A stretch of 64,000 bases of DNA from NCBI GenBank assembly GCA_023105745.1, contig JALGQZ010000009.1, positions 39,799,359 through 39,863,358 on the forward strand, written 5' to 3'. The position numbers and the translations under genes are program-made. This DNA is from Austropuccinia psidii. Its lineage: Eukaryota > Basidiomycota > Pucciniomycetes > Pucciniales > Sphaerophragmiaceae. Below, in pieces: positions 36,720 through 48,722 of the stretch. Every line of letters begins with the position of its first letter. The first letter of the stretch is position 1. The notes under the pieces are model-generated. The model saw nothing but the letters and a program-made list of their open reading frames with translations, was not told the DNA's origin and searched no databases.

Positions 36720-38471
36720 TTACCCTATATTAGTCCTCTTCCTTATGTCTTTTAAGGTGTTGGCTATGTCATCTAGAGTGCAATTCTGGTTGCACCTGCA
36801 TTTTACTGCATGCTCTAGTTCTCCTGGCAGTTGTTTCAGGAGTTTGTGATTCCTCATTTGGATGTTCATCTGAGGATCAATGGCTTTGAGTCTTTTAGAC
36901 TGTCTAAGACACCACTCATATGGATCTTTGTCCACAAAGTATTTGTCATTTTCAAATGACATGGTCTTTTGCCATATCCAAGTTCCATTATTGTACTTTT
37001 GGATGATTTGACTCTTCCACCATGGCCAGTTTCTTCTGCCATGGATTTCTTTCATTTCTGTGTACCATATACTTGCATGACCTTTAAATGCAGTATTCAA
37101 TCTAGCAGTGATCCAGTAGTCTGGTATGCTTGGTACATCAATGAAGAGTCCATAAATATAATCTATGAGTTCCATATGATCATATTCTTCTGTTCCAGAG
37201 AATTTGGGCCAGTTTGAGGCCTCAGGAAGCTGTTTCAAGGCTTCCTTCTTCGAATAAGACATGCCATCTCCATCTTGGTATTGTGATGGGGATCTTGCCT
37301 TATTCATCAACATGGCATCTGGTTTGATGTCATCTGGTTGATATGGATTCTCCATAGCTTGGCCTTGTGGCTGGGGCTTCAAGCTATGATAGGCATTAAA
37401 CAATTTGTTAATGTCTTGATCCAGACACTCCCTGTCCCTTGTGCTGTGGTGTTGTCCTTCAAAGACTATATTCAGTCTTTTGTTGGTTTCTTCAGAGGCT
37501 TTGCTCAGTTGAGCATATCCTTCTTGAAGATTCTTAACTATTTGTTCCAGGGAGGCTTGAGTTTGTCTCATCCTCTCTTGGCTAGCTTTAATTTCTGCAA
37601 ACTGCTTTGCAGATTGTTCAGCATATTGGGACATTTGTAACCACAGTGTATCACTGTTGATGTTACTCTCAGATGTGACAATGTTATTTTCAGTCTGAGT
37701 GGGGGTAATGTTTCTATTACTAGGACTACTGATTCTAGAGTGGTTTACAACTACTTCTGGTTCTTGTGTACTTCTTTTATCAAATCTAACAGCTTCTGGA
37801 TCATGGGGTCTGACTGTTTCCTCCTCTGGTTGAAGGAGGTTTTGTTCTTGCCCTTGTTCCCTTGTCTTCTCCTGGAAACTTCCTGGAATTGTGAAGAATG
37901 GTCACTCTTGGCCACTGATCTGCTGGTTTCTGAATGGTGTGAAGCCACTGGAGAGCTGATTTGGCCTGCTCCTTGTGAACATGAAGGAATCTGAGTAGGC
38001 CCTGTCTGGGTTAACTGTTCTTCTATAGCTTGGATAGTGGCTTGATTCTCCCTTATCCTCTGTGCCCTTGCCTCCAGGAGTCTGTGCTGCCTGGTAGGAT
38101 TCCAACCTTTGGTGATTTCCATAAGGTCTTTGAAGTCTATCTCTCTGAGACAGATCTTCTGGCAACTTGATCCAAGTTCTGCCCAGTGAGTTGCTAGGTT
38201 GAACCTCTTGTTGTCCATGCTCCATTGAAATAAGTCTTTGAGGAGTTGGTGGATCTGAAGAACTTGATCCATATCCTTCCAGTCCTCTGGTTTGAGGTTT
38301 CCGTTGAATTGGAGTGTGAATGGCAAGGTTGATATTATCTCCCTCATTGTTTTTCCATCCACCACTGTGTCCAAGGTGTCCTCTTCCTGGTCTTCTGGTT
38401 CTGGACAATCCTTCTCTGTCCTCTGGCTGGTTCCTTTCAAAGCCAAGATCTCTGAGGTATGCAGGGGACAT
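36720..38471 (-). pseudogene. gag: Element B gag, starting inside a candidate intron
   Basis: One frame runs from the ATG at 38471 (MSPAYLRDLG) to the capsid region, with a TGA at about 37900 and a TAA at about 36719. The N-terminal 190 residues are polar and low in hydrophobic residues. Next come a coiled-coil-like stretch (QFAEIKASQERMRQTQASLE) and a capsid homologous to the one in element D (NWPKFSGTEEYDHMELIDYI, NWPWWKSQIIQKYNNGTW). The ATG lies 20 nt before a 3' splice site, so only unspliced RNA keeps it. Confidence 0.85.
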
Positions 38472-38819
38472 ATCAGTGTTTGCAAGCAGTCAAAAACTTT
38501 ATGTTCTTAGGGTATTTACCTTTGACTGTGCCTTGTACAAATTTATTGTCTGCTGACTTGGGCAGTTTGCCTTTGGAAGTTACAACTGGGTTAATAATTG
38601 TAATCTTTCCTGTACAAGTGGTTAAGGTTGGTTTACCTTGTATAGAAGCAGAGTTTCGTGGTTTTCTATTCCTCTGAGTGGCTATTGGTGTCCACTTTTT
38701 GGCTGTAATGAGGCCTTCACTAAGTCTTTTTCCTTTTCCCTTGCTGCCCTCTGGTTCTGAGGGTGTCACTGGTATGTTGGCCTGTTACTGGGTCTCAAGT
38801 GGTATGAAGTTTTCTTCCA
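37751..38819 (-). pseudogene. Element B overlapping spliced frame (accessory protein, function unknown)
   Basis: Candidate exon 1 is 38819-38520, with conserved SEGLITAKKWTP. Candidate exon 2 is 38451-37751, about 230 codons open in the +1 frame relative to gag. The intron 38519-38452 has donor aaag/gtaaat and acceptor tacctcag. Joining keeps the frame, with a split codon of one base plus two. The exon 2 product has a conserved block around DLMEITKGWNPTRQ and a basic C-terminus (SRRRQGNKGKNK, then IQKLLDLIKEVHKNQK). I recognise no family. A homologous frame in the same position exists in element D. Exon 1 has one in-frame TAA (38785-38787); element E has TCA there. It could be a nucleic-acid-binding or regulatory protein, but that is a guess. 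Confidence 0.65.
38452..38519 (-). other. Candidate 68-nt intron that contains the gag ATG
   Basis: It has GT-AG ends and a length typical of small fungal introns. Removing it deletes the gag ATG (38469-38471) and joins exon 1 to the overlapping frame. The donor aaag/gt is kept in element E (plus strand ggtattcaccttt at about 48520). Confidence 0.6.
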
Positions 38820-39413
38820 CTGAATCAAAGCAGGAAAAAAGAGGGCTTATGTCAGTTAAGACTTCTTAAAAGGCTGGTTTTGCATGTCTAAGAATGGCCT
38901 CTGGGCTTGTATGTTACTACAGATGCCCTTGTATGATGACAATGTAATTGAATTAACAATTCCACGTCAAAAATACAGCTTACTGATATATGGTATACTG
39001 TTTGTATGCCAATATCTCACAGAATACTTGTAATTAGCAAGTATAATCTGTTAAAAGAATGGTGTATTACAGGGTAATTGAGTTAACAATGTGCCCAAAC
39101 ACGCCTCAACTGTTGGTTTATCAGTATGAGTTGTCTTAATTCACTTAAGAATTAAGGCTGTATTGATGGCTTAAAGTGTTTTTATATACAAAACACGCCA
39201 AAAATACTAGTCTTGTGGTTATAAGCCACGTGACAGATACTCTATAATATGGGAGTATTTCAAAAATTAAAGCAAAAATATATATAAAATATATTTTTAA
39301 AGAGAAAATGACGCCTAAGAAAAGTAAAACAGATGTCAATAAATGATAAAGAAGAGAAAAACTTACTTGTAAGGTCCAAAAAATAAGTAAAAAACACGGC
39401 CAGGCCCCCAAAA
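38820..39413 (-). other. Leader of element B with primer binding site and candidate leader intron
   Basis: There is no supported gene. A strong donor (ttacaa/gtaagt, GT at 39366-39365) and an acceptor (gattcag at 38820) bound a candidate 547-nt leader intron. The upstream exon ends in A and the downstream exon begins TG, so splicing would create an ATG. Confidence 0.5.
39395..39413 (-). promoter_or_regulatory. Candidate primer binding site of element B
   Basis: On the minus strand the LTR is followed by ttttgggggcctggccgtg. The same sequence lies at this place in element D and, with one change, in E. It has the form of a tRNA 3'-end complement beginning tgg; I cannot name the tRNA. Confidence 0.65.
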
Positions 39414-40848
39414 TGTCAGGCTGAGTCTATATTGAGGTGGTAATAAGAGTATTTACAACTAGAAATATGACTGTGACACGTAGAAAATTGATTTAAAATA
39501 AGGGTTTTGGATTTTTAAGATGATTTATAAGATAATTAAGGGGTTCTACTATTGGATTATAGTGGTGGTGAGCGCTACTGAGAACCCAGGGTGCAATCTT
39601 ACCAGTTGGTTACTATAATAAGAGTTACAATAATTAACTATATAACTATACCTGTTTATTACCCAAGAGTAAAACTGTTTTGGACAGTTTACTACGTAGG
39701 GTATTCAAGAGCAGGATGAGGAGATGATTTTGGCTGTGAGAAGCCCTCCTTTTATCCTGAAATTGGGGTGGAAAGGGTACTAGACCTTTCCACGTAAAGG
39801 AAGTGAAGATTTTCCCTTTCTGTTACTGGCTTATGGTTTGCAAACAGCCTGTATAGCCTGTATTGGGCTCAGATGTGGTTTTGAAACAACATCTGGGCGG
39901 TTTTCACCAATACAGGGTGAAAATTTTCATCTGGGGACCTCACAGCCTGATTCTGACGTGTATGACGCGTAGAATGCTGTACAGAAACTGTATGGGACCC
40001 CAGTATTGACTGACATATGAGGTATTGAAGTAAAAACATGCTTCTTTGTCTATTTGACACCTCATATTCATGGTTATGGGATATTATCCCATGGTAAGGC
40101 TGTATATGACAGCAGGTGGGACTTTGACCTTAAATCAGCTATACCTTTGTCAATTCTTGAGATATCAACCTCAAAATTGGTTCAGTGTGTAGCCCTGTAT
40201 GTGCTCTACACAATGGTACCTCATTTGATATGGGTATTATTAAGTATGGCAAAGTTATCCCATATACAAGAATTTTGTACATTTGCGTGTTTTGAGCAAA
40301 AAGCTGTATTGAGCTTGTTTGCCCCATAACTTCTTCTGTAGTTGAGATATGAGGAAATGGATGAAACCATCAGATAGCCCTGATTGTGCTCTTTCCAAAA
40401 ATACCCCACTTCAGGTATCCCACACTAAAAATGTAGAAGTTAGATGAGAGGTGAATGTTTTGTTCACCCTTATTTAGCCTGAAATTGACCATAACTCCAG
40501 TAATATGAGTGCTAGCTCAGTTTGGCTGGTACCATTGAATATCCCTGGCTTAGAGCTTTATTTTGAATACCCATTTGATGGGGTTAAGCCTCTCCTTCTA
40601 GATTCTAGATGAGAGGTCAAAATTAAGGTTTATGCTCAGCACTAACTTTGAGAAGGAATAACTTTGTTATTTCTTGTCCTATGGTGATGGGACTTATATT
40701 TTCAGAAAGGGGTGAGTTTACTCTTTTTTTAATACCTTTTGAGCTTGTTTGGCTCAGTTCCATGTTTTGGTGGTATCTTGGCTATACCATTGGTTTATGG
40801 TATTTTGGCTGTCATGCTTGTGCTCTGGTTTTGAGTCACAGGCTGACA
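39414..40848 (-). repeat. 5' LTR of element B
   Basis: The plus strand starts tgtcaggctgagtc and ends cacaggctgaca, collinear with 31177-32599. Confidence 0.95.
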
Positions 40849-41318
40849 TTCAGAATCAGTCAGAAAGGCATGAAACCATAGAAATAGACTATAATTTGTT
40901 GTAATACTGTTATAAATCAATTTTGATTGTTTAAATCCACAATCTATCCACCAAATTTCTCTACCAACCCTTTTCAAGGTTTTGTTGGAGTATTGGTGAG
41001 TGGTTTTAATTAATTATTAAATATTTTCTCTAGTATTAGTCTCCTTCAATAATTATATTTATAATTATTTTAGTAAGAAATAATTATATTATTTTAATAG
41101 AGAATTTGTATTATTAAATACTGCTTTTCATTGATTCTTGTAGACAATTACTTCTTACTGTTATAATCACTAGTAGTGTATAGAAAGTAAAAGAAATAAT
41201 AAATTAATTAGTTATTTAATTGTGGTTATAATAATCTTATTATTAGATCTCATAAGAGCCGTCATAGTACTGTTGATTAATAGTAATATTATCAAATGTT
41301 TCATAGACACATATTACA

Positions 41319-42312
41319 GTGGGGAAGATGGTATTTACCATTTTTTGATAATGAGATGAAGAATTCTTAATTACAAAGGGTATTCTCACATACTCATAAA
41401 TACCACAAAATTGCATTTCTTAAGTGAAATTCTGATACTCACTTCTGAAACTTTGTCTCATACTCTTTCATGTATTTCAAGGTGCCAAGACAATGAGTCT
41501 GAACATACAATTATGTCATAAATATAAGTGATGACCCATCCTTCAGAAAATCATATGCAGAAGATGGTATTAATCAGTATTTGATAATTAGATGGATAAT
41601 TCTTAATCCCAAAGGGAATTCCCAGATACTCATAAATACCACAGTGAGTGATAAGTCTAAGTAATTTCTTGGCTTTAGGCAGAAAGCCATTGTGATTAAA
41701 GACTTTTAATGCATCCATTGAATTTATGTAATTGGATTTGGATGATTGTGTAAAGCTTGTTGGACTCTAGAAATTGGATACCTATCTGGAATTGTGTAGG
41801 TATTTAATGCTCTAAAATCTCCAACCATCCTTTATTTATCATGATACCAAGGAATAATGACAGGAGTTGTAACTTCAAATTATTAAATATAGACTGATTT
41901 ACTCAGTACACAAAGTTTTATCAACTCTTAGATATGTTTTTCCAAGGATCCTCTAGCTCTGGGGATTTCTGGGTAAGCTGGTATTACCAGTACTGGGAGG
42001 TATGTCCTGTCAATATTCAAAGTAATATCAAACTCATGTCCTCTAGCAGCACCTAATGGTTCATTATCTGAATAAAAAAAATTCTTATATGTGTAGAACA
42101 GTTTCATAAGCTCTTGCCTCATTTTGGCCGATAATTCTGGATATTTCTCCACATATGAATCTTTATTTAAAGATACCACTGATATTTGTTTGGAAATATT
42201 GGGAAAAAAAACTTGTCTCTTTATCTTTCCAATTGCAAAATATCTTTCTTTTTGGTTATTTATGTCAATACCATACATCTTTAAGTAGTCATTACCAAGA
42301 ATGATATGCTGA
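41319..42312 (-). pseudogene. pol: Element C second fragment: RT and protease end, with internal duplication
   Basis: It continues element C after the nested insertions. 41324-41404 repeats 41568-41648 (gaagatggtatt to cataaatacca). So a unit of about 245 bp (29621-29780 plus 41324-41404, and again 41404-41648) was duplicated in tandem before the solo LTR inserted. Further on are RT fingers and the segment MYGIDINNQKERYFAIG to NEPLGAARGHEFDI (42278-41928), matching the protease-RT linker of element D. Stops abound. Confidence 0.82.
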
Positions 42313-43787
42313 TGTCACAAGGGATCTTCTAAGTGAAGAGGGCATGGCACTCAGTAAATTGGGAATCAATTATGGAGGGCTCAAGTGGGATAATATAAAG
42401 GGGAACACTTAAGAGTGTAATAAAAATGAGATTTTCAATGAAATAAATATACTAAAAGAAGCCCAAACAAATAATAAGAGTAAATAATGAAAGAGCCAGC
42501 CACAAACAAGTTCAAGTCCCCTGTTTCAACCTATCATCAAGAAAGAGAAGGGTCAATAAGTATATGGCCACCAAAACTCTACTTAAAAGATGGGGAAATG
42601 CAAATACTACCTTAATAGCAATAAATATAATTTTCCAAAATAAGCAATAAGATTATTTATCAACCAATAGAGAAAATATCTGAATTAATTGGGGAAAAAT
42701 CCCCAAGGGGAAAAACAAATGCTGGTATATGTGGGAATCCACAAGCTCTGATCCAAAGAGTAAAGTCTCTTGAGAAGAATCTTAATTTGAATTGCTTTTG
42801 ATAATACAGTCCCTGTATGGATGTACAGGGCCTGTACAAGAGGTGTGGTGGAGCTGAGTTATAATACAGTTTCAGAAAAGTGTATTAAATAACTTATTGG
42901 CAAATTCAGCCTGTAAAAGTGTTGACAGACTGTATTGATGGCCCAAACTGTATGAGTGTTTCAGAGAGAAGACTTTCTGAAACTGAATTCTCATACACAC
43001 AGTGAATTGCTGATTTGGTGAGTTTGAGTGCGTTTAAGGTTAAATAACCTTACTCCTGATAGTGGCTGTCAAGATATCACCCTCTTGCACCTTCAGGGCT
43101 CCTGAACCCCATCAAGCCTTGACACCCTGGAGTGTCATCTCCATATCCCCACATTTTTTTGAAAAATATTTAAATTCTAACCTTCAGTCCTCTTGATAAT
43201 TATCCTGAGAATCCCCTTCATTAATTAATCCTTGTTCTATTTCATTGACAACGTTTCCCCTTCAATAAGTAAGTAATGTCAATTTTCTTGAGTTATAACT
43301 CCTTTCCTGAGTATTTTCTGCTTAATTTTCATTTTCTTTGATTGGAATTGGGGTGTATCCCAAAATAATGGCTACCAAATTATTCAGCTTGAAATTTGAT
43401 GAATAATGGTTATATGATTGTATAACCTTGCAAGAATTAGCCATACTGGTCTTTGGAGGCCTTTTCTTGCATCAAACCTAGGTTATGAATCTATTTATTT
43501 TACTGACTGAGGGCTCTTGTGCCCATGGTCTTGGAAATAAGACCAAATGCCCCTTTGGGGTCATTTGGGGTGCTTGTGGTTCTTTTGGGTCCCTGCAATT
43601 TTTATAGCCCTTATTGAAAATTTGGGCATTTTGGGCATTTTAGGCCATTTGAAGTCGTTATGCTACACAACCCATGGTTTTTAGGGGTTATTGAGGTCCC
43701 CCTGTTCCCAAATTTCCTGGTTTTCCAGAGGGTCTAGGGGACCAAAATGGGAAAGGTTGACCCATATGGCCTGGGCCCATTGAAAGG
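42313..43787 (-). repeat. Reversed A-like LTR joining truncated C and E
   Basis: It starts tgtcacaagggatcttc. Its reverse complement follows the element A LTR order (tggcactca near the start, tatggccaccaa, the CC/GG-rich half last). The right boundary is not sharp. Left of it is element C protease sequence; right of it is element E RT sequence (acccatgcggcatat). The flanks do not belong to one target, so it is not a simple insertion. Confidence 0.6.
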
Positions 43788-43805
43788 GAACCCATGCGGC
43801 ATATG

Positions 43806-45545
43806 TGTGAGCCTTAGAGGTATTTTCATATCCCCAAAAGACCACAAATAACAAAATTATTTGATAATTATAAATAAATATATTGATTTATATTATACAA
43901 AAAAAAATCAAACTATAAATATAAAATCTATATAAATACTCAAAAATTTCATTATAATTTAAAATTAAAATTACATTGAGATTTGAAATTGGGAAAAATA
44001 CACTTTTACTTTCAAAAGTTCAGTAAAAATAAATTTTCAAAAAAAATATTAAAATTAAAATAGTTTTAGAGAAAAGTTAAATAAAAATTATTATAAATTT
44101 TTTTTCAATAAATAAACTTATGAAAATGATTGCACAATTGGATTCCTCATACAAAATAAGGTGGGTTCACCTCTGGGTGAAAATCTTGTAGCTCAACTCT
44201 AAATAAGCTTATATTAAGTTTTTAGTATTTTCTGTATGACAATCTGAAAGCTCTCAAAATCTTAAATCATTTCATACAGCATGTGGTGCTAGCCATCACT
44301 TGTTTTTTTAAAATTGAGGTGTGGTGTGTAGCTTAGAAGGTATGAGGAATTGAAGTATTTTCAATTCAAACCTCAAAATGTGCATGTGAATTACATACAT
44401 GTACTGGGATTTAGATAAGTGGAATTAATTATTACAGTTTTCTATTGTAAATTTCAAATTGAATCACATATTTCTGTTTCTAGTATAATATATGATGGGG
44501 AATTTAAGAAAAAACACATTGGAGAGATTAGCTTTGGGGGTAAATGAATCTTGCCTCTAAGGGTGCCAGAATCCACCAAATTACTTTCTGAAGGTGTGGG
44601 ATGTTAAAATTCACACGAAATGCCATCAATTTTGGCCTAGAATTGAGTCACAGGGTCTGTTACTCAATTGATGATGAGGTTTTGATACCTACCAGGGCAG
44701 TTTTAACTGGACTTAAGGTCTCCTCAACACATTCTGAAGTGTTTTGAATCCTTGAAACCAAGTATTACTATAACAATGGCCAATTTAAGGGACTAAAATG
44801 GCCAAAACCAGCTTCTTTTGTCCAAACCAGGGTTCAATGATGAAATATCTGGCTTTTCAGCTTTCAGAGTGTCTCTCACAACTGATTAGAGTAAATTTTA
44901 CTTTTGGAGTAAGAAAATTGGTGGCTATAAAAGAATGTCTTCTTTGCCACACTTTTCTCTTCATGTTAGAATCTTTTCCTTTTAAAATTAGTTTAAAAAA
45001 TGTTGAACCAATCAATAAAATATTCCAACAACTTTTCTAAGGAAACTTTTTCAAGGTTTCACCACATGAAAGAATCATTATAATCATTTTTTGTAACTCT
45101 TATAATTATTTTTACCCTTGAACACCTTCAAAAGTGAATTCAAGTATCTTTCATCACTGTTAACTTGGTCATTTCTTTCCAAATCCACTCTGGTGACTTT
45201 TGGGTGCTTTTTCTCTTTAATACTGCCTTGAGAACTTGTTCTCATATAAATTGCCTTAATTTCTTTTTTCAATTAGTTCCAACTTAAATTGCACTTGGAG
45301 AAATTTCTTTTGTAGCCTCAAATCTATCTTGTAGAGTATTTTTGGATATTATTGTATTGTTGGTAATAAAATAAATGTTTATAATATTATTTTTTTATAG
45401 TAAGAAAGTTAAAAACAGTAAATTTGGCGCTTTTTCTTTAAAAATATTAAAATTTACTATTTTTCATTCAATTTTACCTTATACAAATTTTGAGAACAGA
45501 AAAAGTACTTAATTTTTAATCAAAGTTTCATATACATACCTTAAA
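43806..45545 (-). repeat. Solo LTR of the D-like type, reversed, in element E
   Basis: It starts tgtgagccttagagg and ends gtttcatatacataccttaaa; the ends resemble the reversed LTR of D. It is flanked by identical atatg at 43801-43805 and 45546-45550. Element E RT sequence continues across (ggcatatg, then atatgattctgag). An internal match to D is ttgaggtgtggtgt near 44323. No internal coding sequence is present. Confidence 0.85.
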
Positions 45546-48500
45546 ATATGATTCTGAGTATTTTCATGGAGTTTTTTTAACTCTGTTTTTGTGGAAGCCT
45601 TCAATACAATCCATATTGGTAATGTATTTAGCTTTCTACAGCTTATCTAGAGCATCGGGTATCCTTGGTATAGGGTACCTGTTAACTTTGGTGCAGTTAT
45701 TCAGTGCTCTGAAGTCTCTACACAATTTAGAATTGCCATCATGCCAATTGATAAGTAAAGGTGTGGCTATCTTCACTATTTCATTGTGTCCTATGTTTCT
45801 GATGACATCTATATCTAGGAGTTCATTGACATGCTTTCTAATTTGTTTCCTAGTTTCTGACCTGTTGGATACTGAGGTCTTCTGAGCATGGGTGGATAAG
45901 TTCTTTACACATATAGATATAGCTCTATATAATGGCCTCTAATTTTTCCCAAAGGCTCTTCCCCTATGGCAAAGGATGGTATATTCTTCCTCAGAACCTT
46001 TAGTAAACTAAGTTTCTGTTCACTGGTTAGGTTAGAACTGAATTGACTCTCTTTGAAGTCATTCAGTAATTCTTCTTAGGGGTCTTGATTAGCTAAATTG
46101 TATATATCAAGTGAAAATTTCTTTTCCTTGTTTGTGCCTATTTTTACTATTGTGAATATCAATACCATACATCCTTTGGAAGTGTGTTGCCAGTAAGAAA
46201 CCTTGGATGTGGGAATCTTCAAGCACCACAAACTCTGGGTTAATTCTTATATTACCTTCCCTGTGGGGTATAATTATCTCTTTGATAACAGTCCCAATCA
46301 ATTTCACATTTCCTGATGTACTTTTGAAATTCATTGCCTTAGTTGGCAAACGTTTCTTTTCCCAATTTGGGAAATGTTTGTCCAGATATTCTCTGGCCAC
46401 TATTGAGAAGTGTGCACCACTGTCACTGATAAATGGGTGTTGAGCACTTCAAACAAAAACAGTCATCTTAGTGGCTGTCCCATGAATGTATTCCAATCCT
46501 TTAGTTGGTTTGACCAGGAAGGTCTGTGAATCTTGTGTGTGTGTTTGCACAAGTTTTGGCTTGCAGTGTCTTGTGGTAGTCCTTCTTCTAACTTTATGTC
46601 CTGAATTTCTGGTTGTGTTTACTCTTGGTACTCCACCAGGAATTCTTCTATTTGATCTTTGTCATAATCAGAGTTTTCTCTGATGGAAGCACCCATAGAG
46701 TCAAATTTAGAATACTTTGCCTGGATGTCTTCTTCTGGGAATTTCTCAATGGAATAGATTTTTTTCTTGGGAGAGTTGTTAGCATATGGGTATGTTGACC
46801 CACAATTGTGACAAGAGTTCTTCTTGTTAGTCACTTCTGCCGATTTTTTTCTGGGTTTGTCTTTATTTTCAACCCTGGAAGGCTGTTTCTCCCTGAACCT
46901 ATTGCCTCTATATGGTGAATATACCCCCATGTTTTTCCTTTTCCTTACATCTTGCAAGATTTTGGTAATGTCATATTGAGTGAAGCTTTGGTTGCACCTG
47001 CATTTTACCGCATGCTATAGCTCTCCTGGAATTTGTGTCAGGAGTTTGTCATTCCTAATCTGAATGTTCATATGATGATAAATGACTTTAAGTCTTTTAG
47101 ATTGTTTCAGAAACCACTCATAAAGACCTTTCTCCACTTAGTACTTTTCATTTTCAAATTACTTTGTATTTTTCCATATACAGGTACCTTTGCTGTACTT
47201 GTGCATTATCTGACTCTTCCACCATGGATTTCTTTGATTTCTGTGTACCAAATACTAGGATTTCCTTTTAATTTTGTATTTATTCTAGCTGTAATCCAGT
47301 GGTATTTTATATTTGGAACACCAATTAGTTCCTTATAATAATATTCTCTTATACTAGAGAAATTTGGTCAATTTGAGGCTTTTGGAACTTGTTTCAGTGA
47401 TTCCTTCTCTGAATAAGTCTTCTTATCTCCATCTTGGTATTTTGATGAGGATCTTGGCTTATTCTCCAACAAGGAATCTGGTTTGATGTCTTCCTGGTGG
47501 TATAAAGTATTATCCAAAGGATTTCCCTGTGCTTGGGGCTGTATGTTTTGGAAGACATTGAAAATTGTTTCATGTCCTTATCCAGACATTCCCTGTCCCT
47601 TTTGCAGTGGTAATGCTCCTCTAAAACTTGGTTTAGTCCTTTTCAGTCTCTTCTGAGGCTTTCATCAGTTTAGAATAGCCCTCTTGAAGAATATGGATGG
47701 TTGTTCTTTTTAAGGTCATTAGTTGTAACATTACATTTTTTTCATGGAGCTTTTGAAAATTTTCTTTCTTTTTTTCTGAAAATTGGGACATTTGTAACCA
47801 CAGTTCATTTCTCTTAAGGTTAATCTCAGGTGGTACAGCACTTTGTTCATTCTTAGTGAGGATAATATTTCTAGTAGTAGGGCTGCTGATTCTGTCAGAG
47901 GTATTTACAACTATTTCTTCCTCTTGTGTACTTCTTTCACCAAGTCCAACAGCTTCTGGATTGTTGGTTCTGAATCTTTCTGCCTCTGGTTAAATTAAGT
48001 CTTGTTTTTCCCCCTTGATCCTTGTATTCTCCTGGAACATACCTGGGATTGTGAATAATGGTGACTCTTTGTCACTTATCTGCTAGTGCCTGAAAGTTTT
48101 GAAGCCACTGGGGAGTCTGCCTTTTTTACTGCTTATGAGCCTGAAGGAATCAGAGTATGACCTGTCTGGATAGATTTCTCTGGTATGGCTTGGATAGTGG
48201 CATTATTTTCTCTTATCCTGGATGTCCTTTCTTCCTGGAGCTTGGACTGGCTGGTGGGATTTCACCCTTTGGTGATTACCATAAGATCTTTGAAGGGTAT
48301 CTCTTTGAGATATATCTTCTAGCAGCCTGCTACATGTTCTTCTTAATTTGAAGCTAGGCTGAACCTCTTCTTTTCCATGCTACATTGGAGCAAATCTTTG
48401 AGGAGTTTATGGAGCTGAAGAACTTGATCCATATCCTTCCAGTCCTCTGGTCTGAGGTTCATATTGAATTGAAAGGTGAATGACAGTGTGGGTATGATTT

Positions 48501-48722
48501 CTCTCAGTTCTAAGGGTATTCACCTTTGACTGTAGCTTGTAAAAATTTGTCATCAGACGCATTAGCAAAATTGCCTTTAGACGTTACAACTGGGTTAATT
48601 ATAGTAACCTTCCCCATAAAAGCTATTAAGGTTGGTTTAACTTGTATGGAGTCAGATTTTTGTGGTTTTCTAGTCCTCTGAGTGGAAATTTGTGTCCACT
48701 TTCTGTTTGATATGAGGCCTTA
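45546..48722 (-). pseudogene. pol: Element E degenerate gag, protease and RT fingers
   Basis: RT fingers lie at 45600-46000. The protease end is 46400-46107 (AREYLDKHFPNWEKK, IQGFLLATHFQRMYGID), the gag end 46957-46619, capsid and N-terminal gag on to about 48510. The knuckle reads CHNCGSTYPYANNS, so its His and last Cys are lost. Near 48510 a deletion relative to B removes the start of exon 2 and most of the small intron with the gag ATG, while the donor remains. Confidence 0.8.

Larger units (their letters stand above)
31177..40848 (-). mobile_element. Element B: Ty3/Gypsy retrotransposon, full length
   Basis: LTRs of 1423 and 1435 bp enclose gag-pol read on the minus strand, with a primer binding site and a polypurine tract in the right places. 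The flanks tgcag (31172-31176) and ttcag (40849-40853) are a 5-bp duplication with one change. The LTRs look about 96% identical by eye. One reading frame runs from 38471 to about 33700 with five in-frame stops, then a frameshift. It also carries an overlapping spliced frame at the start of gag. Confidence 0.95.
29781..41318 (-). repeat. Reversed solo LTR in element C, itself split by element B
   Basis: The outer parts 29781-31176 and 40849-41318 together form one LTR of about 1.86 kb. It starts tgtgaaccttg and ends cacatattaca on the plus strand. The same 5-bp duplication, gtggg, flanks it at 29776-29780 and 41319-41323. On both sides the flank is element C RT sequence in register. The LTR is inverted relative to the LTR of C at 25426. 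Confidence 0.92.
25426..42312 (-). mobile_element. Element C: truncated Gypsy element split by later insertions
   Basis: The parts are a 3' LTR (25426-27326), pol from the integrase end to mid-RT (27540-29780), then RT to protease (41324-42312). The two pol parts are separated by a reversed solo LTR that contains element B. The protein order and sequence follow element D, so C is an older relative. The 5' part (gag and 5' LTR) is missing beyond 42312, where a reversed A-like LTR begins. Confidence 0.88.

Noticed and set aside
31177..40848. RIP-like C-to-T mutation as the cause of the stops in element B
   Set aside because: Only the TAA near 35364 fits a CAA-to-TAA change. Others need transversions (for example Glu to TAA near 34585), so RIP is not supported.
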